The notes beneath the pieces are model-generated. The model made no database searches, had not been told where the DNA came from, and saw only the letters and a program-made list of their open reading frames with translations. From the NCBI GenBank assembly GCA_021813505.1, contig JAKAKI010000029.1, positions 1 through 62,135 on the forward strand: 62,135 bases of DNA. Reading direction: 5' to 3'. The DNA is from a bacterium (GTDB lineage: Bacteria; Zixibacteria; MSB-5A5; WJJR01). Shown piece by piece: positions 24,509-33,384 of this stretch. A program made the position numbers and the translations under genes. Position 1 is the first letter of the stretch, and each line of letters opens with the position of its first letter.

Positions 24509-25707
24509 ACCGTTGGACAGAAAAGCTGACGTTCTGGCGCATCATGTTTGTCATCATCCTCGCTGTGGGGATGGTGGCGGGATTCCGGCGCTTCTACCTG
24601 GGGCTGGGCGCGACCACCGGTTTGTCTGACCAGGTTCCATGGGGAATGTGGATCGGATTCGACGTGATGAGCGGCGTGGCATTGGCCGCCGGCGGGTTCA
24701 CGCTGTCGGCGCTGGTCTACATCTTTAATCTGAAGCAATTCCACGCGGTCGTACGGCCGGCGATCCTGACTGCGTTCCTCGGCTATATTCTCGTTGCCGT
24801 CGGATTGCTGTTTGATCTGGGGCGGCCCTGGTACATCTGGCATCCGATCTTCTTCCGCAATCCGCACTCGGTCATGCTCGAAGTCGCCTGGTGCGTGATG
24901 CTCTATCTCACCGTGCTGGCTTTCGAGTTTGTGCCGGCGTTTTTCGAACGGCTGGGCTGGGGCAAAGCGGTCAAAGTCATGAAGGTCGGCACGCCGATTC
25001 TGGTGATCCTCGGCGTGCTTCTGTCGAGTCTGCATCAGTCGTCGCTGGGATCACTCTTTCTGATTGTGCCCAACAAGCTCCACCCGCTGTGGTATTCGGC
25101 GCGGCTGCCCTACCTGTTTTTTGTGTCCGCGATGTCGGTGGGCTTTGCGATGGTGATCGTGGAATCGTATCTGTCCAACCGGGCGTTCCGCAAAGAATTG
25201 GAGCGGCCGATCATCACCGATTTGGGGCGCGCCATGATGGTGTCGCTGATCTTTCTGGCGGTGTTGCGCGGCCAGGACCTGATCGGCCGCGGCGGCCTGC
25301 CGTACATGTTCCAGGCCACCACCGAAGCCGGGCTCTTCTGGCTGGAGATCGGACTGGGCATCATTATTCCCGTCATCCTGGTGGCAATTCCCAAGATTCG
25401 TGCGCACCCGCAGGGGATGTTCTACGCGGGGCTGGCCGCCGTCCTGGGTTTGATTCTGAATCGCATGAACGTGTCGATCACCGGCATGGCCGCCAAGCTC
25501 GGCGCTTACTTCCCATCGTGGGAGGAGTTGTCGATCAGCATTATGCTGGTGGCGCTGGGATTCGCCGCGTTCGCATGGGCCGTGAAGAATCTGCCGGTCT
25601 TTGGGCCGTCGCCCTGGACCGGGACGGTGGTGATCACGCCCGCACTGGAAACCGAGCGTGTCGCTCGTCAGGCTGAATTGCAGCCGGCAAGGGTGTCAAT
25701 CCAATGA
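24505..25707 (+). CDS. NrfD/HybB-family quinone-interacting membrane subunit
   Basis: A 400-residue integral membrane protein with about ten helices of the NrfD/HybB/PsrC family, which exchange electrons between an FeS subunit and the quinone pool. Landmarks are VPWGMWIGFDVMSGVALAAGG early, LLFDLGRPWYIWHPIFFRNP, VLLSSLHQSSLGSLFLI, and FLAVLRGQDLIGRGG. It overlaps the ferredoxin gene upstream and the second GcvH-like gene downstream by 4 bp each, so the complex is co-translated. Assignment to HybB/NrfD is sure; direction of electron flow cannot be told. Confidence 0.92.
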   Translation: MNRWTEKLTFWRIMFVIILAVGMVAGFRRFYLGLGATTGLSDQVPWGMWIGFDVMSGVALAAGGFTLSALVYIFNLKQFHAVVRPAILTAFLGYILVAVGLLFDLGRPWYIWHPIFFRNPHSVMLEVAWCVMLYLTVLAFEFVPAFFERLGWGKAVKVMKVGTPILVILGVLLSSLHQSSLGSLFLIVPNKLHPLWYSARLPYLFFVSAMSVGFAMVIVESYLSNRAFRKELERPIITDLGRAMMVSLIFLAVLRGQDLIGRGGLPYMFQATTEAGLFWLEIGLGIIIPVILVAIPKIRAHPQGMFYAGLAAVLGLILNRMNVSITGMAAKLGAYFPSWEELSISIMLVALGFAAFAWAVKNLPVFGPSPWTGTVVITPALETERVARQAELQPARVSIQ

Positions 25708-26429
25708 GTAGCGGCCGGACATTTCCCGTTCCCGAAGGCGCGTGTATTTGGATGGAGGCCGGGATGCTGGATTACCGGCTTTGCGAGCGGTCATTCGATT
25801 GCGAGAACTGCCCGCTCGATCAGGCGATGCGGGGTGGTCACGGAGCGCCGGTGGCCGGCATCGCGGAAACGGCGGATATTCCGGACACGGTGCGTTTCCA
25901 TGCCTCGCATCTTTGGATGAACGAAGCCTCGACACGCGGCGAGTGGATCCTGGGGCTTGATCATCATGCACTGCGCGCGTTCTCGAGTGTGCCGACGTTT
26001 TCGCTGCCGCGTCCGGGGCGCCACATCGGCCGCGGGGAGGAACTCATTTCGCTGATTGTCGACGATGACGCCCTGCGCTGGCCGGCGCCCGTCGATGTCG
26101 TGATTCTGGAACGCAATGACCGCTGGGTGCGCGAGGCGGCCATGTTGCGCACCTCGCCCTATCGCGATGGCTGGGCGCTCCTGGCAAAATTCCTCCAGCC
26201 GCCGCGCGCGGATGACTGGATGGAAACCGCGGCCATGGCGGCCATCGCCACCGCCGAGAGAGATTCGCTCAAAGAACTCGTACTCGCCGGACTCAAGGCC
26301 GGGACCCCGGCCGGCCGGACCGCCTACGACGGCGGCACGTTGATCGCCCCTGGTGACCGCATTTTGCCATTGCGTGACTATCTGGCATTTCTTCGTGCCC
26401 AGTGGCGGTTGCTCCCCGGCCGACGCTGA
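25704..26429 (+). CDS. Cys-rich GcvH-like protein without lipoyl lysine
   Basis: A 241-residue protein. Residues about 14-45 carry a cysteine-rich motif, CIWMEAGMLDYRLC then CENCPLDQAM, known from GcvH-like proteins encoded beside anaerobic redox enzymes and sensor kinases. The rest is an H-protein-like lipoyl fold: RGEWILGLDHHALRAF, GRHIGRGEELISLI, RWPAPVDVVILERN. The lipoyl lysine position, read from the APVD turn, is an aspartate. The four or so cysteines could bind a metal or FeS cluster. It overlaps the HybB-like gene by 4 bp and precedes the sensor kinase. Confidence 0.7.
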   Translation: MSSGRTFPVPEGACIWMEAGMLDYRLCERSFDCENCPLDQAMRGGHGAPVAGIAETADIPDTVRFHASHLWMNEASTRGEWILGLDHHALRAFSSVPTFSLPRPGRHIGRGEELISLIVDDDALRWPAPVDVVILERNDRWVREAAMLRTSPYRDGWALLAKFLQPPRADDWMETAAMAAIATAERDSLKELVLAGLKAGTPAGRTAYDGGTLIAPGDRILPLRDYLAFLRAQWRLLPGRR

Positions 26430-26532
26430 CTTTTTGACAAATAACCGCCTGATACGGCCATATATCTAATGGTCGGTCTCACTTGCGTACCATTCCTTGA
26501 CGAAAGGTCAAGTGAGACGTGTGGAGGCCTGT

Positions 26533-28197
26533 GTGTTCGCGCTCGGCCGTTCATTGTCAGTCAAACTATTCGCACTCCTGGTGATTGTGCTGGGCATCGG
26601 CTTTGGGATGGCGAGCTGGCTGACGGTGCGCAAACACACCGCCACGCTGATGTCCCAGACGCTCGCTTCTGCCGACCGCGTCGCCGACATTCTCCAGTCG
26701 GCCACCCGTCTGGCGATGATGCGCAACCAGCGCAGCGACGTCCGCGACATCATCCAGACCATCGGCGCCGAGCCGGGTGTCGACGGCATTCGCATATACA
26801 ACAAGGCCGGGGAGATCATTGTCTCCACTGATACGACGGAGCAATTCAAGCGAGTCGACGCGCAAGCGGAGGCGTGTGTTGTCTGCCACACCAAGGCCGG
26901 CGCGCTGACCACACCCATACAAAATCTGCGCTATCGGGTCATCACCGCTCCGGACGGCCATCGCACGCTGGGGTTGATCAGCCCGATTCGCAATCTGAAC
27001 AGTTGTGCACAGGCGGTCTGCCACGCGCATCCGGCCGACCGGGCGATTTTGGGTGTCTTCGATGTGCGGATGTCGCTCGAGCATGTCGACACGGCGCTGG
27101 CACGTTCGCGCCGCGATCTCATTGCCTGGTCGGTGGTCCTCGCCGTACTGGCGGCCTCGGCCAGCGGCTTTTTTGTCTGGCGATTTGTGCACCGCCCGAT
27201 GAAACGGCTCGCACGCGGCACCCGTGAGCTCGCGGCGGGCAATCTGGATTATCGGATTCCCATCGACCACAATGATGAACTCGGCCAGCTCGCACGCGAC
27301 TTCAACCACATGACCGGCGAACTCTCGTCGGCGCGCGCGGAGTTGACCGAATGGACCCGGACGCTGGAAACTCGCGTGACCGAGAAGACCAGCCAGTTGC
27401 AGCGCATCAATGAAGGCATGGCCCAGATCGATAAGCTCGCTTCGCTGGGACGTCTGGCCGCCACGGTGGCGCACGAACTGAACAATCCCATCTCGGGAAT
27501 CAACACCTACGTCAGTCTCGGCATGCGCCGCCTTGGCAAGACCGGCTCCACCGACCCCGCCATCAGCGAAACGATCAAGGAACTCCAGTTCATTCATAGC
27601 GAACTGGACCGTTGCGGGAAGATCGTCAAGAATCTGCTGTTGTTCTCCCGCAGCACGCCGGCCGAGCATGCTCCGGTGTCGATGGAGGACATCGTCGGCC
27701 ACTGCACTCAACTGGTGAACCATCACCTGCAACTCCACGAGATTCATCTCAACACCAAGCTTGAGCCCGGCTTGATCGTGTACGGTGACGTTCAGCAATT
27801 GCGCCAGGCATTGATCGCGATTCTGATCAACGCGGTCGAGGCGATGCCGGCCGGAGGCGAACTGTCGATTTCGACCCGGCGGTCGGGAACAGCAGGGCGT
27901 TGCGACCTGGTTGTGACCGACACCGGCCGCGGGATCGCGCCGGGCGATCTGCCCCACGTTTTCGAGCCGTTCTTTTCGTCGAAGTCCGATTGTGCGGGGG
28001 TCGGCCTGGGGCTTTCGGTCGTATATGGAATTATGCAGCAGCTTGACGGCCAGATTTCCATCAATTCCAAAGTGGGCGAAGGCACCAGAGTCACAATGAC
28101 GCTGCCCACCGGACCAGCGGAACCACACTCCGAGAACCCCGCCGCGCCGGCCGCGGACAAGGGAGGGTCATGGACCACAAAGACTACTCCATCCTGA
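26533..28197 (+). CDS. sensor histidine kinase with haem-binding motifs
   Basis: A 554-residue membrane kinase. An N-terminal helix (about 8-30) and a second one (about 190-212) flank a periplasmic domain with CVVCH (115-119) and CAQAVCH (158-164), a c-type CxxCH and a wider CX4CH haem motif. HAMP, coiled coil, HisKA (His314 in AHELNNPISG) and HATPase motifs (INAVEAM, DTGRGIAP, GLGLSVV) follow. It probably senses redox state or a gas. GTG 26533 has GGAGG six bases upstream; GTG 26521 and TTG 26497 are alternatives. It overlaps the response regulator gene. Confidence 0.88.
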   Translation: MFALGRSLSVKLFALLVIVLGIGFGMASWLTVRKHTATLMSQTLASADRVADILQSATRLAMMRNQRSDVRDIIQTIGAEPGVDGIRIYNKAGEIIVSTDTTEQFKRVDAQAEACVVCHTKAGALTTPIQNLRYRVITAPDGHRTLGLISPIRNLNSCAQAVCHAHPADRAILGVFDVRMSLEHVDTALARSRRDLIAWSVVLAVLAASASGFFVWRFVHRPMKRLARGTRELAAGNLDYRIPIDHNDELGQLARDFNHMTGELSSARAELTEWTRTLETRVTEKTSQLQRINEGMAQIDKLASLGRLAATVAHELNNPISGINTYVSLGMRRLGKTGSTDPAISETIKELQFIHSELDRCGKIVKNLLLFSRSTPAEHAPVSMEDIVGHCTQLVNHHLQLHEIHLNTKLEPGLIVYGDVQQLRQALIAILINAVEAMPAGGELSISTRRSGTAGRCDLVVTDTGRGIAPGDLPHVFEPFFSSKSDCAGVGLGLSVVYGIMQQLDGQISINSKVGEGTRVTMTLPTGPAEPHSENPAAPAADKGGSWTTKTTPS

Positions 28198-29513
28198 TCG
28201 TCGACGATGAGCCGATTGTGCGGGACTCGTTGGGCAAATGGTTCAGCGAGGAAGGTTATCTGGTGGAGACGGCGTGTGATGGCGGCGCCGCGTTGGACCG
28301 GCTCGCGCAGCGGAATTACGACCTGATCTTCCTGGACATCAAGATGCCCGGGATGTCCGGTTTGGAGCTGCAGCGCAAGATTCGCACGATCAACGCCGAC
28401 GCCACCGTCGTGATCATCACCGCCTTCGCCTCGGTCGACACCGCGGTCGAGGCGCTCAAAGATGGCGCGCATGATTACATCACCAAGCCCATCGATCCCG
28501 ATTACCTCTCGCACTTAGTCGAGAAGCTGGTTCGCCAGCGCTCCCTGGTGGCAGAAAACACCGAGCTGAAGGAACGTCTAGTCGGGATGGCGGGGCGCGG
28601 CAGCATCTTGGGTGAATCGCCCGCCATCCAGAAACTGCGTGACATGATCGCCACCGTGGCGCCCAACGATACCACTGTCATGATCCGCGGTGAATCCGGT
28701 ACCGGGAAAGAACTGATCGCGCGCGCCATTCACGCCGGGTCGCCCCGGCGCTATCGCCCGATTGTGCCGATCAACTGCGGCGGCCTGAGCGAGACGCTTC
28801 TGGAAAGCGAGTTGTTCGGCCACGAACGTGGCGCGTTCACCGGTGCGCAGTTCCGCCGCAAGGGCCACCTGGAAATGGCCGATGGCGGCACGGTCTTTTT
28901 CGATGAAATCGGCAATGTCAGCGCCAAGATTCAAATGGACCTGCTGCGCGTGATCGAGTCGAGGGAGTTTTTCCGTGTGGGCGGCAACACCCCGGTCAAA
29001 TCCGATTTTCGCATCATCTCGGCCACCAACCGCGACCTCGAAGCCGCCGTGGCCGCCGGCAGTTTCCGCGAGGATCTTTACTATCGCCTCAATGTATTCT
29101 CGATCAGTGTCCCACCGTTGCGCGAACGCGACGAAGACGTCGTGCTCCTGGCGCAGCACTTCCTCTCGAAATACGCCGCGTCGATGAATCGTGAGTTTAC
29201 CGGCTTTGCTCCCGAGGCACTCGAAGCTCTGCGCCGGCATCGTTGGCCGGGCAATGTGCGCGAACTGGAAAACGCGATCGAGCGCGCGGTGGTGGTCGGC
29301 ACACCGCCGACGGTCAGTGCCGCGAATCTTCCCATTAGCGCACCGCGCGAGGACGGGCCGGCCGACGAGATGAGTCTCGAATCGGTCGAAGTCGCCCATA
29401 TCCGCAGAGTTCTCGAGAAGTGCGAGGGGAACGTGATGCGGGCCGCCAAGACGCTGGGCATCGACCGGGTCACGCTGTACAACAAAATCAAGAAATTCAA
29501 CCTGCCCCGGTAA
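28170..29513 (+). CDS. NtrC-family sigma-54-dependent response regulator
   Basis: A 447-residue regulator: receiver domain with phospho-acceptor Asp56 ([10 protein letters not shown]), AAA+ domain with Walker A GESGTGKE (174-181), the sigma-54 contact loop GAFTGA, Walker [12 protein letters not shown], and a C-terminal Fis-type helix-turn-helix ([20 protein letters not shown]). It is the natural partner of the haem kinase, whose gene it overlaps by 28 bases. It should activate sigma-54 promoters; the redox operon is the obvious target but I found no convincing GG-N10-GC site upstream of it. Confidence 0.95.
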   Translation: MDHKDYSILIVDDEPIVRDSLGKWFSEEGYLVETACDGGAALDRLAQRNYDLIFLDIKMPGMSGLELQRKIRTINADATVVIITAFASVDTAVEALKDGAHDYITKPIDPDYLSHLVEKLVRQRSLVAENTELKERLVGMAGRGSILGESPAIQKLRDMIATVAPNDTTVMIRGESGTGKELIARAIHAGSPRRYRPIVPINCGGLSETLLESELFGHERGAFTGAQFRRKGHLEMADGGTVFFDEIGNVSAKIQMDLLRVIESREFFRVGGNTPVKSDFRIISATNRDLEAAVAAGSFREDLYYRLNVFSISVPPLRERDEDVVLLAQHFLSKYAASMNREFTGFAPEALEALRRHRWPGNVRELENAIERAVVVGTPPTVSAANLPISAPREDGPADEMSLESVEVAHIRRVLEKCEGNVMRAAKTLGIDRVTLYNKIKKFNLPR

Positions 29514-29516
29514 CCG

Positions 29517-30080
29517 ATGGCCGACAGTGATCGCGCCAGCGGGGGGGATATCCTGGTTGTCCCAGTGGACTGCGCCAATCTGGCGTTGCTCCAGCGCTTG
29601 ACCATCGATCTGCAGGCAACTCTCGCCCGTGCCGCCACGGTGGCCTCGTGGGATCTCTCGCCGCAGTTCGCGCGTGAAGCGGCGCGTGGACAGTACAACT
29701 CTTCGATGATCCTGGCCGAGCTGTTCAATCGCAGGAGCGATCCGCCGACGCGTATCCTCGGAGTCACCGATGTCGATCTGTTCGCACCAGTACTGACGTA
29801 TGTCTTCGGCGAAGCACAGATGCACGGCCCCGCCGCGGTCGTTTCCACCTTCCGCTTGCGCCCGGAACTCTACGGTCTTGATCCCGATCCGGAAATCCTC
29901 TCGCGCCGCCTCCTCGTCGAATCCATCCACGAACTCGGCCACACTGCCGGCCTCACCCACTGCCACACACCCGGCTGCGCGATGATCGGCTCGACTTACG
30001 CCGAAGAGATTGATTTGAAGGGACCGGGGTTGTGCGAGCGGTGCGGGGATGTGGTGAGGGCAGAATTCACGAAGAAGTGA
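29517..30080 (+). CDS. amzA: archaemetzincin-type zinc metalloprotease
   Basis: A 187-residue metalloprotease of the archaemetzincin family. The zinc site HELGHTAGLTHC has His138, Glu139, His142 and His148, followed by the family cysteine Cys149. Next come HTPGCAM (Cys154 and the Met-turn) and CERC (Cys173, Cys176), giving the second structural zinc site. Substrates of this family are not well defined. It starts three bases after the response regulator stop, so it belongs to the same operon; a link to redox-responsive proteolysis is only a guess. Confidence 0.92.
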   Translation: MADSDRASGGDILVVPVDCANLALLQRLTIDLQATLARAATVASWDLSPQFAREAARGQYNSSMILAELFNRRSDPPTRILGVTDVDLFAPVLTYVFGEAQMHGPAAVVSTFRLRPELYGLDPDPEILSRRLLVESIHELGHTAGLTHCHTPGCAMIGSTYAEEIDLKGPGLCERCGDVVRAEFTKK

Positions 30081-30116
30081 TTGCCCGAACTCGGTGGAAT
30101 TCCTCAACTATGCTGC

Positions 30117-30689
30117 GTGGAACCGGCACGTCCCACCCGGAAATCGATTCGCTTGTCGCGCTACGACTATTCGCGCGAAGGGGCATATTACGTCACAATC
30201 TGCGTCCATGGTAGAGTTGCGCTGTTCGGTGATATCAGGAATGGAGAAATGCAGCTGAATGACGCGGGACAAATGATTGTGAGATGGTGGAGGGAACTTG
30301 CGAGCAAGTTTCCATCCGTTCGTGCGGATGAGTTGATCGTGATGCCGAACCATCTTCACGGCGTTATCGTGATCGTAGGGGCGGCCCTGTGTGGGCGCCC
30401 CGGGTGCTCGCCGCGGGAAAACGGGCGGCCACATAGGGCCGCCCCTACGTTGCCAATGACTATGAATTGGTTTAAGACAATGACAACTAATGAGTACATC
30501 CGCGGGGTCAAGGAGCGGGATTGGCCGCGATTCGAAGGCAAGCTATGGCAGCGTGGATACTACGACCACATAATCCGCAGCGAACAGGACCTGGAGAGCA
30601 TTCGATCCTACATCATCAACAATCCCGCCCAATGGGCTATTGACGAAGAAAACCCAATTCGGAAGAATCACTTCGAGCCTCCAAAGTGA
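30117..30689 (+). CDS. REP-associated tyrosine transposase (RAYT)
   Basis: About 190 residues of the Y1 HUH transposase group associated with REP sequences. The N-terminal RKSIRLSRYDYSREGAYYVT, the HUH motif MPNHLHGVIVI and the catalytic tyrosine region LWQRGYYDHIIRSEQD are present. The C-terminal RSYIINNPAQWAIDEEN is typical. A GTG at 30117 gives the usual family start; TTG 30081, right after the archaemetzincin stop, is an alternative. A complete REP palindrome lies in frame between the HUH motif and MNWFKTMTTNEYI, translated as GAALCGRPGCSPRENGRPHR. A second, 5'-truncated copy lies downstream. Confidence 0.9.
   Translation: MEPARPTRKSIRLSRYDYSREGAYYVTICVHGRVALFGDIRNGEMQLNDAGQMIVRWWRELASKFPSVRADELIVMPNHLHGVIVIVGAALCGRPGCSPRENGRPHRAAPTLPMTMNWFKTMTTNEYIRGVKERDWPRFEGKLWQRGYYDHIIRSEQDLESIRSYIINNPAQWAIDEENPIRKNHFEPPK
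30375..30448. repeat. REP element inside the RAYT gene
   Basis: Outer arms GTAGGGGCGGCCCT (30375-30388) and AGGGCCGCCCCTAC (30435-30448) are perfectly complementary over 14 bp, with a GGGCGCCCCGGG core between. It is in frame with the transposase and is closely related to the elements at 30692 and 31055. Confidence 0.92.
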
Positions 30690-30691
30690 CC

Positions 30692-30811
30692 GTAGGGGCG
30701 CCCCTGTGTGCGCCCCGGGTCCTCGCCGCGCGAAGACGGGCGGCCACACCTGTGTGGGCGCCCCGGGTCCTCGCCGCGCGAAGACGGGCGGCCACACAGG
30801 GCCGCCCCTAC
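30692..30811. repeat. double REP element between RAYT copies
   Basis: Two REP cores (each with GGGCGCCCCGGG-like and ACGGGCGGCCACAC segments) lie in tandem between GTAGGGGCGCCCCT and AGGGCCGCCCCTAC ends. It begins right after the RAYT stop and leads directly into the truncated second RAYT copy, at the same place where the intact gene carries its own REP. Confidence 0.9.
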
Positions 30812-30823
30812 GCTCCCCGAGAT

Positions 30824-31034
30824 CATGGATTGGTTCAAGACGATGACCACCAGCGCGTACATTCATGGAGTTAAGGAACAGAGTTGGCTGCAATTCACGC
30901 GAAAGCTCTGGCAACGCAGTTACTACGACCATGTCATCCGTAATGAAGAAGACTATCAAAAGGTCCGATCGTATATCATCGCCAATCCCGTCCAATGGGC
31001 CATCGACGAAGAGAACCCAACCCAGATGAATTAG
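30824..31034 (+). pseudogene. 3' half of a second RAYT gene
   Basis: The frame reads MDWFKTMTTSAYIHGVKEQS, then KLWQRSYYDHVIRNEEDYQK and RSYIIANPVQWAIDEENP, parallel to the C-terminal half of the intact RAYT but with many substitutions. The N-terminal half, including the HUH motif, is missing; a double REP occupies its place. The tyrosine is kept but the copy cannot be active alone. Confidence 0.88.
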
Positions 31035-31054
31035 CCGGAGCGTTCAACGCGGCC

Positions 31055-31132
31055 GTAGGGGCGCCCCTGTGTTGTGGGCGCCCGTGTGGCGGCGTCGCGT
31101 GAACGCGGGCGGCCACGCAGGGCCGCCCCTAC
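31055..31132. repeat. third REP element after the RAYT relic
   Basis: GTAGGGGCGCCCCT at the left and AGGGCCGCCCCTAC at the right, with GTGGGCGCCC and CGGGCGGCCACG inside. It closes the RAYT/REP block. Confidence 0.88.
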
Positions 31133-31275
31133 CATCGTTGGTTCCGGCCCACCCCACCGCTGACCGAACGACCGTTCGACACACGCCCCCCTGTCAAAAT
31201 GCTGCGAATCCTGACACCTTGCTTTGGCGCTCGTCAAAACTGTCACAAAGTCTGTCCGGTTACGGGGGAAATTCC

Positions 31276-31304
31276 TTGACTGTAATCAAAAGAGGGCGTA
31301 ATCT
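31276..31304 (+). promoter_or_regulatory. sigma-70 type promoter of the nuo cluster
   Basis: TTGACT at 31276-31281 and TAATCT at 31299-31304, with a 17-base spacer, lie about 75 bases upstream of nuoA. Position and spacing are ideal for the nuoAHJKLMN transcript. Confidence 0.7.
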
Positions 31305-31378
31305 CGCCGCTCCGGCGTCCTTTCGGTGATTGATCGTGTTCAGGGACGCTACTTCGGCACGACGAGCAGGGAGCGGCG

Positions 31379-31735
31379 GTGGTTTCCGACTTTGCGGCAG
31401 TAGCGGTTTTCCTGGGACTGGGGGTCGGATTCGTTCTGATCACCTTCCTCTTGGCCAAGCTGGTCAGCCCGTCGGCGCCGAATGCCATCAAAAACTCGAC
31501 ATATGAATGTGGCGAAACGCCTTTCGGCAGCGCCTGGATCCAGTTCAACGTCCGCTTCTATATCTTCGCACTCATCTTTGTCGTTTTCGACGTCGAGGCG
31601 GTCTTTCTGTTCCCGTGGGCGATTGCCTACCGGTCACTCGGCCTGTTCGCCTTTGTCGAGATGCTGGTCTTTATCGCCATTCTGATTTTCGGCCTGTTGT
31701 ACGCCTGGCGCAAAGGCGTCCTCAAGTGGTACTAA
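31379..31735 (+). CDS. nuoA: NADH-quinone oxidoreductase subunit A
   Basis: A 118-residue membrane subunit with three helices. The conserved loop YECGETPFGSAWIQFNVRFY and the acidic DVEAVFLFPWA in helix 2 identify NuoA, which helps form the quinone-site junction of complex I. It starts with GTG after GGAG. Unlike the usual order, nuoB, C, D do not follow; nuoH begins 33 bases downstream. Confidence 0.96.
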   Translation: MVSDFAAVAVFLGLGVGFVLITFLLAKLVSPSAPNAIKNSTYECGETPFGSAWIQFNVRFYIFALIFVVFDVEAVFLFPWAIAYRSLGLFAFVEMLVFIAILIFGLLYAWRKGVLKWY

Positions 31736-31768
31736 TCCGCCGCGAACCAAACCCCTCCAAAACCACTG

Positions 31769-32812
31769 ATGCTGGAACTCGATAAACTGGTCAAGCTCGT
31801 CGGCGACGGCATTGAGGCCGTGGTGACTGCGTTGGGGTTGGGGCCGACCTGGGTCACCCTGGTGCAACTGATTGTGGCAGCGCTGGTGGTGGTCGTGTTT
31901 GCCGCCCTCGTCGTGCTCTTCCTCGTCTGGTGGGAGCGCAAGGTGTCGGCCCGGTTCCAAATGCGGCTGGGCCCGATGCGCGTCGGCTGGCACGGGACGA
32001 TTCAAACCATCGCCGATGCCCTCAAGCTGCTTCAGAAGGAACTGATTACCCCGGCCAACGTCGACCGTGGCATCTACTTCTGGGCGCCGGTCGTGACGTT
32101 TGTGGCCGCGATGGCTGTTTACGTGACGGTGCCATTCGGCAAGGGGCTGATCGTCCGCGACCTGAACATCGGCATCCTGTACATCCTGTCGATCACGACC
32201 TTTACGGTCATCGGTCTCCTGATGGCCGGGTGGTCGTCGAACAACAAGTACGCGCTCCTCGGCGGCTTCCGTTCCGCCGCTCAGGTCGTCTCATACGAAG
32301 TGCCCATGGCGCTCGCTATTGTCGCCGTCGTCATGCTTACGCAGACATTGTCGATGGGCGAGATCGTCTCGCAGCAGGCAAAGTTCTATCAATGGTATAT
32401 CTGGCGGCAGCCGCTCGGTTTCCTGATTTATCTGGTGGCCGCCACGGCCGAATGCAACCGGACTCCCTTCGATCTGCCGGAAGCCGATTCGGAGTTGGTG
32501 GCCGGATTTGTCACCGAATATTCGGGGATGAAATTCGCCATGTTTTTCCTGGCGGAGTTCCTCAACATGTTCACCGTGGCCGCCATTGCCACGACCCTGT
32601 TCTTCGGCGGCTGGAACGGTCCTTTCCTGCCGTCGTGGATGTGGTTCCTGATTAAGACTCTCGCCGGCGTCTTTGTTCTCATGTGGTTCCGTTGGACCTA
32701 TCCACGGTTGCGGGTCGACCAGCTCATGAGTTTTGCCTGGAAGTTCCTGCTGCCTTTGGCATTCATCAATATCGTGCTGACCGGATTGGGGATTTACATT
32801 TTCAGGCCGTAA
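31769..32812 (+). CDS. nuoH: NADH-quinone oxidoreductase subunit H
   Basis: A 347-residue subunit with about eight helices that forms the quinone chamber and couples it to proton pumping. Diagnostic stretches are WWERKVSARFQMRLGPMRVG, GLLMAGWSSNNKYALLGGFR, AECNRTPFDLPEADSELVAG and the C-terminal FRWTYPRLRVDQLM. All the conserved charged residues of the E-channel region appear present. nuoI, which usually follows, is missing. Confidence 0.97.
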   Translation: MLELDKLVKLVGDGIEAVVTALGLGPTWVTLVQLIVAALVVVVFAALVVLFLVWWERKVSARFQMRLGPMRVGWHGTIQTIADALKLLQKELITPANVDRGIYFWAPVVTFVAAMAVYVTVPFGKGLIVRDLNIGILYILSITTFTVIGLLMAGWSSNNKYALLGGFRSAAQVVSYEVPMALAIVAVVMLTQTLSMGEIVSQQAKFYQWYIWRQPLGFLIYLVAATAECNRTPFDLPEADSELVAGFVTEYSGMKFAMFFLAEFLNMFTVAAIATTLFFGGWNGPFLPSWMWFLIKTLAGVFVLMWFRWTYPRLRVDQLMSFAWKFLLPLAFINIVLTGLGIYIFRP

Positions 32813-32816
32813 TCCT

Positions 32817-33374
32817 ATGGACACGATCTCCCTGGCCTTCTACGCTCTGGCCTTTCTGATAATCGCCGCCGCGATCTTCGTGGTCACCTCGAAGAATATC
32901 TTCCATTCGGCGATCTATCTGATCCTGGCGCTCTTCGGCGTGGCCGGGATCTATGTGCTTCTGCAAGCCCCATTCCTGGCCGCGGCGCAGGTGTTGATCT
33001 ACGTTGGCGCCGTGTCGATGCTGATGATCTTCGCCATCATGCTCACCGCGCGCATCGCCGACCAAACAATTCGCCACACCAACGAGCAGGTCCCGACCGG
33101 TCTGCTCGTATCGCTGGGCCTGCTCGCCGTCATCGTGTATTCGCTGTGGCAGACACCGTTTGCGATTTCGTCCGATCCGATGCCTGAAGGCGCGGGCGGC
33201 ACGCTGGGGAAGTTGCTTTTGACGCAGTTTGCATTGCCATTTGAAATCGTCTCGGTCCTGCTTTTGGGTGCACTGATCGGTGCCGTGGTGATTGCCAAGA
33301 AGGACTCGGTGCGCCGGGAGCCGGAAGCGCCGATGACGCCGTTGCCGAAATCCGCAGAGAAAGTCGCGGGGTAG
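32817..33374 (+). CDS. nuoJ: NADH-quinone oxidoreductase subunit J
   Basis: A 185-residue subunit with five helices. The region FGVAGIYVLLQAPFLAAAQVL followed by YVGAVSMLMIFAIML is the signature of NuoJ helix 3 with its pi-bulge, a gate in proton translocation. It begins 4 bases after the nuoH stop and is followed by nuoK after 10 bases. Confidence 0.95.
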   Translation: MDTISLAFYALAFLIIAAAIFVVTSKNIFHSAIYLILALFGVAGIYVLLQAPFLAAAQVLIYVGAVSMLMIFAIMLTARIADQTIRHTNEQVPTGLLVSLGLLAVIVYSLWQTPFAISSDPMPEGAGGTLGKLLLTQFALPFEIVSVLLLGALIGAVVIAKKDSVRREPEAPMTPLPKSAEKVAG

Positions 33375-33384
33375 TGGATATATA

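Noticed and set aside
28578-30107. A 509-codon minus-strand frame, and a similar 520-codon one at 26566-28128
   Set aside because: Both lie opposite clear kinase, regulator and archaemetzincin genes in GC-rich DNA and show no family features.
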